Assembly: GCF_025631005.1 (NCBI RefSeq)
Contig: NZ_JAOTPL010000013.1
Span: 23,717 to 87,716, forward strand
Source: Haoranjiania flava
Lineage (GTDB): Bacteria; Bacteroidota; Bacteroidia; Chitinophagales; Chitinophagaceae
Length of the DNA stretch: 64,000 nucleotides
Direction: 5' to 3'
The stretch's first letter is position 1. Every line of letters starts with the position of its first letter. The position numbers and the translations under genes were made by a program. Under the pieces are notes generated by a model. It did no database searches. It was not told the origin of the DNA and saw only the letters and a program-made list of their open reading frames with translations. Below, in pieces: positions 34,122-43,677 of this stretch.

Positions 34122-35219
34122 TTATTTTTCGTACTTGAATTTTTCCTGCATCACGTCCCTGAAAAACTTTCCTTGATCTGTCGGCTCGTAGTTCCAGCTT
34201 TCAATCATTTGCGGAACCCATACCGGATCGAAAACCCATACCACCCAGGATATTCCCTTTTTATTGAAATAGTTCATGATTGCTGGGCCGTACTTTCCAT
34301 CATCGTTTAAATTTTTATCTTCGTCGTTATGGGTCATAAAGCCGATTTCTGTCGCGAACACCGGGTAATTATCTGCAACGAAACCAAAATCTTTTTCCCA
34401 ATCGTTTATCCAGGGATATTTCCGTTTTCCGGGATAAGGATGCGTAACGTAAGCGACATTAGGCCTTTCAATAGGTTTAAACTTTACGGGTGTCAGGTCG
34501 TATGCCCAGTTGAACCCGGCTACCAAAGGGATGGCTTTGTCGTTATGTGCATAGATTACATCGATAATCTGTTCCATCAAGATTTTCCATTCATCCCAGC
34601 TGCAGGTGCCATAACGACTGCCAAAAGTTGTAGGTTCATTAAAGAGTTCGTAAAACGCTACTGTCGGAACACCTTTATAATGTTCAGCGATTGTGCGCCA
34701 GAAATTAAAAGTTTCTTTCTTAGTAGTATTATGCATGTCTTGCGAAAGGATTTCCATCTGCAGGTTACCGATAGAGTGCCAGTCAATAATCACATAAATA
34801 CCTAGATCGCTGCACCATGCTACAGCCTGATCCAATAATTTAATATATTCCTCGATACCGCGTTGATGTAGGGAAACAGGATGTACAGGAATACGGATAA
34901 CATTTGCGCCCCAGCTTTTAATTACTTCGAAATGTTTTTTGCTCCAGTGTCCGTCTTTTACAATTTTATCCGGATCTGAAATGGACAAGCCTTTAAAAAC
35001 TATGGTTTTCCCGCTTTCATCCACAAAGCAATTGCCTTGCACCTTTATCTGGCTTAGCTTTTTGACATTAGGATACTGCTTAACGAAAGGTGCTATTTTT
35101 TCTATAAACCACCATTCTTTTTTGGTTTCATTACTGCGAAGTCCCGGCTGGGCATAAAGAGCTGTAAAGCTTACAAGTAAAAAAGTGGAGAATAATAATT
35201 TTAAAAAAATCTTTGTCAT
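34122..35219 (-). CDS. Exported GH5 glycoside hydrolase (cellulase/mannanase superfamily)
   Basis: This 365-residue protein uses the start at 35219, where the signal peptide MTKIFLKLLFSTFLLV begins; an upstream ATG at 35285 adds 22 residues. GH5 signatures are GANVIRIPVHP, VIIDWHS, the acid/base glutamate in YELFNEPTT and the nucleophile region VFATEIGFM. GH5 enzymes cut beta-1,4 linkages of cellulose, mannan or glucomannan; a mannan-type substrate is suggested by the nearby GH130 phosphorylase. A terminator-like hairpin separates it from the upstream GH5 gene, so it may have its own promoter. Confidence 0.87.
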   Translation of the reverse strand: MTKIFLKLLFSTFLLVSFTALYAQPGLRSNETKKEWWFIEKIAPFVKQYPNVKKLSQIKVQGNCFVDESGKTIVFKGLSISDPDKIVKDGHWSKKHFEVIKSWGANVIRIPVHPVSLHQRGIEEYIKLLDQAVAWCSDLGIYVIIDWHSIGNLQMEILSQDMHNTTKKETFNFWRTIAEHYKGVPTVAFYELFNEPTTFGSRYGTCSWDEWKILMEQIIDVIYAHNDKAIPLVAGFNWAYDLTPVKFKPIERPNVAYVTHPYPGKRKYPWINDWEKDFGFVADNYPVFATEIGFMTHNDEDKNLNDDGKYGPAIMNYFNKKGISWVVWVFDPVWVPQMIESWNYEPTDQGKFFRDVMQEKFKYEK

Positions 35220-35307
35220 TTGGTAAATTTTGGCCAGCAAAATATGCTGAATGGTTATTAACAAGTAGAAGCGGCAGATTATCAATATAATTTAGCCAGC
35301 TTAAGTT

Positions 35308-35350
35308 CAAAAAACGTCATTGTCCGAGAATCCCTAATAGGCAATGACGT
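35308..35350 (-). terminator. Intrinsic terminator after the GH5 lipoprotein gene
   Basis: On the minus strand ACGTCATTG pairs with CAATGACGT (35350-35342 and 35322-35314), extended at the loop side by GCC/GG(A)C. The 3' arm is followed directly by TTTTTT (35313-35308). It lies 22 bp after the stop of the gene at 35373-36455, so it would end the susC-susD-TIG-GH5 transcript. Confidence 0.7.
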
Positions 35351-35372
35351 ATTTTATATAATTTATACCTTT

Positions 35373-36455
35373 CTATCTACACTTTTCCGGATCAGTTTCA
35401 AGATAATTTTTCAACACCTGCATTTGCGGGCGATCCTGACCGTTGCGCGGCTGGATAGCCAGCCGGTACGTCCCCCAGCGAGGTCCGGCAGACCAATAGG
35501 TGCCGTTGATGCAGTTATCTTTCATATGCTGCAGCATATTATCCAGCACAACCAGCCAGCGTGAATCATCATCCGGAATACCATATTCGCCGATAAATCC
35601 GCGTTTTTTATTGGTTTTAAGCCATTCTACAAAAGGTTTTATGCGTTCAACGCCTGTCTGAGGAGTTGCTTTTTCATCATCATAGCTTTCATCATAAACG
35701 CCGCCTGAAGTATTATCGAAATACACATGTGCTTCATAGATCAGGTTGTTTGAGGGATCAACCAGATTTTTCAGGTTATCACTTACATTGGGCCAGCGCT
35801 GGGCAGAGCTATAACTGTCGCCAGCAACGAGAATAGTGGTTTTGGTGTCAATAGTCCGAATCTTGGTAATCACTTCCTGTATAATATTGAACCAGGCATT
35901 GCCGGATGGCATCGCATAAGGCTCATTCATAATTCCATAGGCCCAAATATTATCCTTTTCTTTTAATATTTCTGTTAATTTGGCCCAGAAATCCACAAAT
36001 GCAGCTGTGGGAACAGCGGTAGTGCCTATTATTTCAGGTTTCCCATTTACAATTCTTCTTGCAAAGTTATGTACGTCAGGAATAATTAACATATCTCGCT
36101 GTGATGCAGCATCAATAAAATCAGTAATGCGTTTTAATTCCACCGGATCCAGTGGGCCGTTTAATTGCGGCTGCACCCGTTCCCACTTGAAAGGAAGCCT
36201 GATCAGGCGCATACCTTTGGATTTAAAATAATCCAGATCCGTTACGAGCGGATAGCTGTAATCCTGCTGGTGCTGTCCCGGAACATTGGAGCCGAATTCA
36301 GCCCCAGATAGGTTAGTACCAAAGGGCTGCGGCTGCCGCTCTATTCCTTCATGCTCTTGGGGTGGATTCGCTTTAAGTTCTACAGCAACCTTGCGGCAGG
36401 AAAACGTGATGTTAAGGCATGTAAGTAGTAATAAAACTGATAATTTATGTATCAT
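35373..36455 (-). CDS. GH5 lipoprotein, endoglucanase-like (GH5_5-type pattern)
   Basis: This 360-residue lipoprotein (lipobox Thr-Phe-Ser-Cys, Cys20) has FGTNLSGAEFGSNVPG, RLIRLPFKWERVQPQ, IIPDVHNF, the acid/base Glu in YGIMNEPYAM and the nucleophile in GFIGEYGIPDDD. The GvNlaGaEF opening and the WERvQP segment resemble endo-beta-1,4-glucanases of subfamily GH5_5, which often also accept glucomannan; subfamily is by eye. A close paralogue lies at 53640-54674. It is the last gene of the susC-susD-TIG protein series, ended by a terminator, and is probably a surface endo-acting enzyme of this PUL. Confidence 0.87.
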   Translation of the reverse strand: MIHKLSVLLLLTCLNITFSCRKVAVELKANPPQEHEGIERQPQPFGTNLSGAEFGSNVPGQHQQDYSYPLVTDLDYFKSKGMRLIRLPFKWERVQPQLNGPLDPVELKRITDFIDAASQRDMLIIPDVHNFARRIVNGKPEIIGTTAVPTAAFVDFWAKLTEILKEKDNIWAYGIMNEPYAMPSGNAWFNIIQEVITKIRTIDTKTTILVAGDSYSSAQRWPNVSDNLKNLVDPSNNLIYEAHVYFDNTSGGVYDESYDDEKATPQTGVERIKPFVEWLKTNKKRGFIGEYGIPDDDSRWLVVLDNMLQHMKDNCINGTYWSAGPRWGTYRLAIQPRNGQDRPQMQVLKNYLETDPEKCR

Positions 36456-36467
36456 GATTAATAGCTT

Positions 36468-37505
36468 TTATTTAATTAAAACAAGGTTATCAATGTAAAC
36501 GATAGTTCCTGCAGATACCCATCGCAGTACAATTGAGTTGGTTTGTGACATGCCGGCATTGCGCCAGATGGAAATCGGGAAAGAATGATAAGACCATACA
36601 TCCGCAGGAACATCAACATTCTGCCACTCTTTCTGGTCAAGCGAGAAAATAAATTTTAACGGCTTATCAGCACCTTTTATCCAGAATGCAACTTCCTGGT
36701 AATCTTCAAAGGCAATAAAGTCGCGGTTCCATATCCTGAAACCTCCGCCTGGGGGCTGTCCAGTAAAGTCAAGCTTCAATGAGGCATTCCCAAAGAATTT
36801 CTCTGTAGTCGAAATAGCAGACGCCGTCTGACCCCATGACCAGTTTTCCATCCGTGTTGCATAATTATCAAGAAACACCGGACGTGTCAGATCAATATTC
36901 ACAAAGGCTTGTTTAGTAATATTGGTGCTTGAGGTATTGGTAATTTTTAATTTAACCTTTGGCGAAACAGATGCCGGCATTTTAATTACTATTTTCTTTT
37001 TGTCTTTGGAAATAATCTCTGCAGTTTCACCCGTGGGTTCACCTGCCATATTGATCAAAGCAACTTCTGTCACAAACTGCAGGTTATTGCCTTTAATTAT
37101 AATTTCCATACCACCAATGTAATCTGTAGAAGATATAGATTCAATAATTGGCGGAGTAATAACTACTAGGGGATACTTAATTTCCTTACCCTTACTGTTA
37201 GTAAGAATAAGATTAGTAGGACCACCCCAAGCGGTATCAGGCACCCGAAAAATTACAGCATTTCGGTTATTGAGTACAGGATTAAAACTCACGGGCGTAT
37301 TACCGAGTTCGACTATGATAGAACGTATTTCTGCGAGATCTTTTCCTTCGAGAATTACCACACCACCGGCTTTAACCGAATCCGGGCCCGATACAATAAG
37401 AGGGTTTGCAACACCAGCATCATCTTTTTTACAGCTTGCCCACAGCAATGCAGCCATGAAAACAGCGAATGAATATTTTGTGGTTTTTGTGAATAGCTTT
37501 TTCAT
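36468..37505 (-). CDS. TIG-domain surface glycan-binding lipoprotein
   Basis: This 345-residue lipoprotein (signal with Leu-Trp-Ala-Ser-Cys) has two IPT/TIG-like modules: about 33-115, GGVVILEGKDLAEIRSIIV; and about 120-200, GGMEIIIKGNNLQFVTEV. A C-terminal beta-sandwich follows (about 205-345) with WSWGQTASAIST, VAFWIKGADKPLKF and GTIVYIDNLVLI. This plan matches SGBP-B-type proteins of Bacteroidota PULs, which hold polysaccharide on the cell surface for SusC/D. It lies 11 bp after susD and 12 bp before the GH5 lipoprotein gene. Confidence 0.82.
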   Translation of the reverse strand: MKKLFTKTTKYSFAVFMAALLWASCKKDDAGVANPLIVSGPDSVKAGGVVILEGKDLAEIRSIIVELGNTPVSFNPVLNNRNAVIFRVPDTAWGGPTNLILTNSKGKEIKYPLVVITPPIIESISSTDYIGGMEIIIKGNNLQFVTEVALINMAGEPTGETAEIISKDKKKIVIKMPASVSPKVKLKITNTSSTNITKQAFVNIDLTRPVFLDNYATRMENWSWGQTASAISTTEKFFGNASLKLDFTGQPPGGGFRIWNRDFIAFEDYQEVAFWIKGADKPLKFIFSLDQKEWQNVDVPADVWSYHSFPISIWRNAGMSQTNSIVLRWVSAGTIVYIDNLVLIK

Positions 37506-37516
37506 AATTCAATAGT

Positions 37517-39097
37517 TTAATAGTAAGGAACGGGGTCTTTTCCTAATTCTGGGTTAGTCAATACTTCTGAAGTCGGAATTGGCAGGAAAAGCTGTGAAGG
37601 AGAAGATAAAGTCACTCCAAAATGATCTATCTTATGCGTACCTGCTGAACTGTAGACGCCTCTTTCCTGGGCACCAATAATAACTTTTGCTTTATCGAAA
37701 CCCATTCGTTGAATATCGAACCAGTAATCGCCCTCGAAAGCAAACTCCACCCGGCGTTCATGCAGGATATCGTCAATTGTTATTGAGGTCTTATCTTCAG
37801 AAGGAAGGAAACCTGCACGCCGCCTTACAGCATTAAATGCGCCTAATGCTGTTGCGTCACTAGTGGAAGCGCTGTTTCCGAGAACGGCTTCAGCATAAAT
37901 AAGCAGTATATCAGCATACCTTAAGATATAGGTATTCATGCTGGTAAATGCCGCATTTATGCCTCCTCCCGGATCGGTTCCAACTACATATTTGAGCGGA
38001 TTTGAGCGGGTTGGTGTTTTAATCTTAGTTAATTGATCTGCACTGGACACATAAGTAGTGTCGTATATAAAATATCCATTTGGAAATTTATCACTGGTCC
38101 AGTCAGTTCTCTTAAAGCCATGCTCCATAATTGACCATTCCCTTCTCTTATCACCAGGCTCATAGGACTGGATTAAATCTATAGAAGGAATAAACAAGGA
38201 ATACCCTCCACCGCCTGCAATCGGATTCATTAATGTAATGGGCGCTATATAGACCTGCATAGCATTGCCGATTGAATATCCGCCTGCTGCAAGCCATTGC
38301 AATGCAAAGAGAGATTCCTGGTTATTGTTGGCCGTAGTACTGCTAAACATTTTGTAATAATCAGGATAGAGGCTGTATTTTTTCGACTCCATTATCTCCC
38401 ATGCTTTCTTTTTAGCATTTTCGTAATCCTTCATATATAGATAAACTTTAGCCATCATGCCAGTTGCAGAATAACTTGTAACTCTGCCCGGCTGTGACGC
38501 TGTAGATGATAAATGTTCTTCAGCAAACTTCAAATCTTCAATAATAAATTTGAGAACATCTTGCTGTTTGTAGCGGGGCAAATTGAAGTTTCCGGTTTCG
38601 GAAAGCTTTACAGGGTCGGTAACAATAGGGACAGCGCCAAAAGTACGAGTCAGATAAAAGTACGCTACAGCCCGGATAAACCGAGACTCTGCGATTCCCT
38701 GGTCAAGATAAGAAACATCGCCGCTTACGGTCTTTTTTTTATCCTCAAAGGTATTCATCAATACTGTAGCTGTTCCAGCGGCCTTGTAGAAAGCAGTCCA
38801 TGAATTTGCAACAGCCTGATCCGTTCCGGAAACAGTAAAGTTTTTAAAAGAATTAAAATCACTGCCGGCGGCCCACATATTGCCGCTCAATACTTCACCA
38901 ATAGCAAAAAATGCTTTGTCGATATAGTCATACCAGATTACATTGTACAAAATGCCGGTTGCTCCATTTACCTGCTCGGCATTGGTATAATATGTCTCAA
39001 GTGTTGGATTGTTTTTTGAAGGCCGTTCCAGGAAATCCTTTTTACAGCCTGCAAACAGGAACGAGAGTACAATTAAATAAAATATTTGCTTTTTCAT
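37517..39097 (-). CDS. SusD-type surface glycan-binding lipoprotein (mannan-type PUL)
   Basis: This 526-residue lipoprotein (lipobox Phe-Ala-Gly-Cys, Cys18) has the SusD fold: FIRAVAYFYLTRTFGAVPIV, VRRRAGFLPSE, and ERRVEFAFEGDYWFDIQRMG near the C-terminus. It is the glycan-binding lid of the SusC partner encoded 17 bp upstream. Specificity is likely shared with the TIG protein and the GH5 enzymes of the same transcript. Confidence 0.93.
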   Translation of the reverse strand: MKKQIFYLIVLSFLFAGCKKDFLERPSKNNPTLETYYTNAEQVNGATGILYNVIWYDYIDKAFFAIGEVLSGNMWAAGSDFNSFKNFTVSGTDQAVANSWTAFYKAAGTATVLMNTFEDKKKTVSGDVSYLDQGIAESRFIRAVAYFYLTRTFGAVPIVTDPVKLSETGNFNLPRYKQQDVLKFIIEDLKFAEEHLSSTASQPGRVTSYSATGMMAKVYLYMKDYENAKKKAWEIMESKKYSLYPDYYKMFSSTTANNNQESLFALQWLAAGGYSIGNAMQVYIAPITLMNPIAGGGGYSLFIPSIDLIQSYEPGDKRREWSIMEHGFKRTDWTSDKFPNGYFIYDTTYVSSADQLTKIKTPTRSNPLKYVVGTDPGGGINAAFTSMNTYILRYADILLIYAEAVLGNSASTSDATALGAFNAVRRRAGFLPSEDKTSITIDDILHERRVEFAFEGDYWFDIQRMGFDKAKVIIGAQERGVYSSAGTHKIDHFGVTLSSPSQLFLPIPTSEVLTNPELGKDPVPYY

Positions 39098-39114
39098 TTG
39101 TATGGATTTTGAGG

Positions 39115-42100
39115 TTAGAAAGTCACGTTTATCCCAAAATTAAAAGTGCGTGGGTTTGGATAACTTCCATTATCAACATTCTGCATTAAAACATCGCTGT
39201 TATATGCTCCCAGCTCAGGGCTCACTCCTGAATAGTTTGTGAATGTGTATAGATTTTGGGCAGTCACGTAAATTCTGGCATTGGTCATTTTTACTTTATT
39301 GATGAATTTTGCTGGAAGATTATAACCCAGGGTTACGTTTTGAATACGCATATATGAACCATCTTCAATGAAGCGATCGGAAACACGCCAGTTACTATTA
39401 TGCCATTGATTAAAACGAGGCATATTACCATCAGGGTTATCAGCAGAATATCGGTTCGTTACTGTTGCCAGCTGGTTAAAATACGGGCTGAATAATCTTT
39501 CAGTAGTCCGGCGGGTATAATTTAAAATATCGCCGCCATAGCTTCCCTGCAGGAATATTCCCAAATCAAAACCCTTGTATTTAAAGCTGTTTGTAATACC
39601 ATAAGTGAAATCAGGGTTGGGATCCCCGATAAAAGTCACATCCTTATCGTCAATAATATCATCATTATTCAAATCCTTAAATTTCACATCACCCAGCCAT
39701 GTACCTTTAGGGCCGATAGCAAGCCCCTGATCAGCACTGTTTTGTATTTCAGCAACTGAGCCAAACAACCCATCAGTTACAAAACCATAGAATCGGCCAA
39801 GCGGCCCCCCGATTACAGTCCGGGTAAGCGTTACGGCATTTCCGTATTCTGTATAGCGCATTAAGGCTGCCTGGTCATTATTTAATCTCCGCAGTGTATT
39901 TTTGTAGTGAGAGAAAACAATATTGGTAGTCCAGTTGAAGTCAGGCTTTGTAATATTATATGAATTAATACCAATATCAATACCACGGTTCCGCATATTT
40001 CCGGCATTAACATAAGGAGATTTGATATCGTCCCAGCTTGTACCAATGCCAGTAAATATGGGCAGCTCGCTCCGCATCAGCATATCTGTAGTAACTTTAT
40101 CATAAACATCTACCTTAACTTCTAAACGCCTGTTGAGCAAGCCAGCATCAATGCCTGCGTTGTAAGTTACTACTGATTCCCATCCAAGTTTTGTATTACC
40201 TACATTATCCGGAATACCACCTGCTCCAAACGGGCCTGAAGCAAAAAGCCGGATATTTGTAGTATAATTATTGGAACCAGCAGACTGGTTACCTACCGAC
40301 CCTGCACCAACACGCATTTTCAGATAGTTTACAGTTTTCCAGTTTTTAGCAAACTTTTCGTTGGTTATAGTCCAGCCTGCCGATGCAGCTGTAAAATAAC
40401 CAATTCGGTTATCTGGCCCGAAGCTTGATGATCCATCCCGCCTTGCAGAAAGGTTTAATGAAAACCTGTCATCATATGTATAACCTGCTCTTGCAAAGTA
40501 GGATTCCATGGCCCAATCATTATAACTACCGTCGAGCGTTTGTCCATTCTGTTCACCTGCAGCCAGGGATTCAAAGTTGAGAATAAGGTTTCTCCTCATC
40601 CCTACAATATTATTGCTACTTGTCCTTTGTGCTTCATGTCCTAACTGGGATGTTACACTGTGCTTGTTGAAAGTTTGACTATAGTTCAAATAATTTACCA
40701 AAGCATAATATAAGCTATTGCTTCGCTGTTCCCTCAAGGTACTTGGCCCTATCAGATTATATCCTGAACTCAAAACAACATTAGGCTGAAAAGCCTTGTT
40801 TTCAATACCGCTGTAGTTGACGTTCAATTCATTTCTTAGCTTGAAATTCTTGTTGAATACAATTTCACCATAAAGATTTCCAGTTAACTGGTTTTGTAGT
40901 TTTGTTACTTTTCTGAGTTCTGCCCGTGCTACTGGATTGAGCGCATTTCCGAAATTATATCCTCCAACAGAAACGGTAGTTGCATACTCACCATTAAGGG
41001 TAGTAACAGGAGCTGCCGGACTATTATAAACGGCCAGCTGCACTGTTCCTTCTGTTCCATTAGTTAAAGCTACCCGCTGATTATTTCGTGAAAAACTGGA
41101 GCTCAAGCCTACTTTAAGCCAGTCTTTAACGTGATTGTCAATATTGAAACGCGTAGAATAGCGGTCATAGTTAGAGCCTATTACGACACCTTCCTGATCA
41201 AAGTAATTTAAAGACAGATAATAATTGGTCTTTTCGCTTCCACCTGAGAAAGATAACTGGTGGTTCTGCATTCCTGCCGTACGGAAGATCGCATCCTGCC
41301 AGTCAGTACCTTTTCCTAGTATTTCCGGCTTTTGAAACTCGGGAATAGGAAGCATAGAAGTATTTTCTACCGCTGCTATTTCTTGTCTTACACTGTTGCT
41401 AAAAGCGGCAAACTCTCTTAAGTCCATTAAATCAAGCTTTTTAGGAATAGTTGAAAGGCCATAGTATGCATCATAAGACACTTTTGATTGCCCGGCCTTA
41501 CCTCGTTTAGTTGTAATGATAACTACCCCATTTGCAGCCCTGGAGCCATAAATTGCCTGTGCTGATGCGTCTTTTAGTATCTCAACATTTTCTATATCGT
41601 TTGGATTAAGTCCTGCAATTGCACTTTGACTTGTCTGTCCGCCTACTCCGCCAAGCTGGTCATAGCTGATGGAGCTGTTTCTTGCTTCCTGTATTACTCC
41701 GTCCACAACATACAAAGGCTCGTTGGAATTGATGGATGTATTCCCACGGACTTTAACCGAAACTCCGCCGCCGGGTTGCCCCCCGTTATTTGTTACGGTA
41801 ACTCCTGAAACTTTACCCTGCAGCATCTGGTCAACTCCTGCCTGAGGCAGATCTTTAATGTCCTTAGCGCTGATAGAAGAAATAGAAGAAGTAACGTCTG
41901 ATTTCCGCATTGTACCGTAACCTACTACCACTACTTCTTCCAGACTCTCGGTAGAAATTTCCATTGTTACATTGACAACTGTGCGGGAACCCACCTTAGT
42001 TTCTACATTGGTAAACCCTATAAATGAGAAAACAAGCACAGATTCACTTCCTGGCACTGCAATGCTGTAGCGGCCGTCAGCATCAGTAGAAGCGCCCGTT

Positions 42101-42327
42101 GGTGTCCCCTTTACTCTAACACTTACGCCAGGCAGTGCCTCCCCCTGCGCATCTTTAACCGTACCGCTGATATTAACCTGGGCATAGGTCGACGATAGAC
42201 AGAAGATTAAAACGACTGTTAAGCCGATAAGCCTTTCACGCCAGGCTTTCCATCTTCCTCCTGCCAACCCTTTTTCCTGAGGAGGGTTCAACAGGGTACT
42301 TCTGAGAATTTTGATAGATACTTTCAT
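39115..42327 (-). CDS. SusC-type TonB-dependent transporter (mannan-type PUL)
   Basis: This 1070-residue outer-membrane transporter has a rather long basic N-terminus before the hydrophobic segment (LIGLTVVLIFCLSSTYAQ, cleavage near residue 50). The true start may therefore be internal, but no better ATG is visible. A carboxypeptidase-like domain (SGTVKDAQGEALPGVSV), the plug with LEEVVVVGYGT and a barrel ending FNFGINVTF follow. It is the first gene of a minus-strand operon with susD, TIG protein and GH5. It would import oligosaccharides for the GH130 phosphorylase. Confidence 0.92.
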   Translation of the reverse strand: MKVSIKILRSTLLNPPQEKGLAGGRWKAWRERLIGLTVVLIFCLSSTYAQVNISGTVKDAQGEALPGVSVRVKGTPTGASTDADGRYSIAVPGSESVLVFSFIGFTNVETKVGSRTVVNVTMEISTESLEEVVVVGYGTMRKSDVTSSISSISAKDIKDLPQAGVDQMLQGKVSGVTVTNNGGQPGGGVSVKVRGNTSINSNEPLYVVDGVIQEARNSSISYDQLGGVGGQTSQSAIAGLNPNDIENVEILKDASAQAIYGSRAANGVVIITTKRGKAGQSKVSYDAYYGLSTIPKKLDLMDLREFAAFSNSVRQEIAAVENTSMLPIPEFQKPEILGKGTDWQDAIFRTAGMQNHQLSFSGGSEKTNYYLSLNYFDQEGVVIGSNYDRYSTRFNIDNHVKDWLKVGLSSSFSRNNQRVALTNGTEGTVQLAVYNSPAAPVTTLNGEYATTVSVGGYNFGNALNPVARAELRKVTKLQNQLTGNLYGEIVFNKNFKLRNELNVNYSGIENKAFQPNVVLSSGYNLIGPSTLREQRSNSLYYALVNYLNYSQTFNKHSVTSQLGHEAQRTSSNNIVGMRRNLILNFESLAAGEQNGQTLDGSYNDWAMESYFARAGYTYDDRFSLNLSARRDGSSSFGPDNRIGYFTAASAGWTITNEKFAKNWKTVNYLKMRVGAGSVGNQSAGSNNYTTNIRLFASGPFGAGGIPDNVGNTKLGWESVVTYNAGIDAGLLNRRLEVKVDVYDKVTTDMLMRSELPIFTGIGTSWDDIKSPYVNAGNMRNRGIDIGINSYNITKPDFNWTTNIVFSHYKNTLRRLNNDQAALMRYTEYGNAVTLTRTVIGGPLGRFYGFVTDGLFGSVAEIQNSADQGLAIGPKGTWLGDVKFKDLNNDDIIDDKDVTFIGDPNPDFTYGITNSFKYKGFDLGIFLQGSYGGDILNYTRRTTERLFSPYFNQLATVTNRYSADNPDGNMPRFNQWHNSNWRVSDRFIEDGSYMRIQNVTLGYNLPAKFINKVKMTNARIYVTAQNLYTFTNYSGVSPELGAYNSDVLMQNVDNGSYPNPRTFNFGINVTF

Positions 42328-42383
42328 TTGATAATTGATTTAATAAAAATTAGTTTAACGTTGAGTATTTAAGCAGAATCAGT

Positions 42384-43598
42384 TTAAAGTTGATTGTTAA
42401 TTGAATTTAGCCGCATAAACTCTCCTAGCACTTTTTTATTCTTCTTCACAATCTCGCACACTATTTCCACTGAATTAGCCGATCGGAATTCATCTTCAGG
42501 TGTATTTATCACATAATCAATTAATTTTTCTATAGTAGATACTGCTACGTGCTGGCGGGTATCTGAAGAAGCATAATAGATATAAACCGTTCCATCATCA
42601 TCGGTAATCCAGCCATTGGAAAACAGAACATTGGCTACATCACCTATTCTCTCTTCATTTTCGGGAGCCATAAAATATCCGCCAGGTTTATGGATTACTT
42701 TGGTAATATCCTCCAGGCTGGTCATAAATAGGTAGAGCACGTAACGCAGTCCGGCCGCGGTATTGCGCACTCCATGTGCCAGGTGGAGCCAGCCTTTCTC
42801 CGTTTTTATGGGAGCCGGGCCAAGACCATTTTTAAGTTCATAGACTGTATGATAAACTTTTTTATCGATGATTATTTCTTCATCTATTACCGGATTTTCA
42901 ATACTTTTGCTTAATCCGAAGCCGATGCCTCCGCCTTTTCCAGCTTCGATAAAACTATCCTGCGGACGTGTGTAAAAAGCATATTGCCCGTTTACAAACT
43001 CCGGATGCAGGACAACATTCCGCTGCTGCGGAGAAGTTGTTTTAAGATTTGGAAGCCTTTCCCATTTAACCAGGTCTTTGGTACGCGCAATGCCGCATTG
43101 CGCTACTGCTGATGATTGGTCTCCTTCGGGGGCTGATGGGTCGCGTTTTTCGGAACAGAATAAACCATATATCCATCCGTCTTGATGTTCTACAAGACGC
43201 ATATCGTAAATATTGGTTTCCGGCTCATCAATTTCAGGCATTACTATCGGATATTCCCAGAAACGGAAATTATCCACACCATTATCGCTTTCCGCGATAG
43301 CAAAAAATGATTTCCGGTCCAAACCTTCAACCCTCACGGCTACCATATATTTTCCCTTAAATTTAATGGCCCCTGAATTGAATGCAGCATTGATTCCAAA
43401 ACGTTCCAGTAAAAAAGGATTTGTTTCGCAGTTAAAATCATAACGCCATTCTAAAGGCACATGGGCGGCCGTAAGTATCGGATTTTTATAACGGCTGTAT
43501 ATCCCATTTCCCAGCTCCTCCGGATAATTCTTCTTTGTAGTCAGTTCCAGATAAGCATCCTGCAATGCAGTTAATCGTTTTTCAAAATATGTACTCAT
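42384..43598 (-). CDS. GH130 phosphorylase, probable 4-O-beta-mannosylglucose phosphorylase
   Basis: This 404-residue protein without signal peptide is cytoplasmic. It resembles GH130 enzymes (five-bladed propeller): NPILTAAHVPLEWRYDFN at the start, NSGAIKFKGKYMVAVRVEG, and the catalytic Asp in TNIYDMRLVEHQDGWIYG. That pattern matches the GH130_1 mannosylglucose phosphorylases, which cleave Man-beta-1,4-Glc with phosphate to mannose-1-phosphate and glucose. In Bacteroides fragilis such an enzyme follows a mannobiose 2-epimerase in mannan use; no CE-type epimerase is seen nearby here. The sugar symporter gene lies 79 bp upstream on the same strand. Confidence 0.87.
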   Translation of the reverse strand: MSTYFEKRLTALQDAYLELTTKKNYPEELGNGIYSRYKNPILTAAHVPLEWRYDFNCETNPFLLERFGINAAFNSGAIKFKGKYMVAVRVEGLDRKSFFAIAESDNGVDNFRFWEYPIVMPEIDEPETNIYDMRLVEHQDGWIYGLFCSEKRDPSAPEGDQSSAVAQCGIARTKDLVKWERLPNLKTTSPQQRNVVLHPEFVNGQYAFYTRPQDSFIEAGKGGGIGFGLSKSIENPVIDEEIIIDKKVYHTVYELKNGLGPAPIKTEKGWLHLAHGVRNTAAGLRYVLYLFMTSLEDITKVIHKPGGYFMAPENEERIGDVANVLFSNGWITDDDGTVYIYYASSDTRQHVAVSTIEKLIDYVINTPEDEFRSANSVEIVCEIVKKNKKVLGEFMRLNSINNQL

Positions 43599-43677
43599 TT
43601 AATAAATTTTTCTCTTCCAGCATTAATATTTCTTACTTAAAATCTTATTTGACGGGTCTATAATTCGACTTTATTCT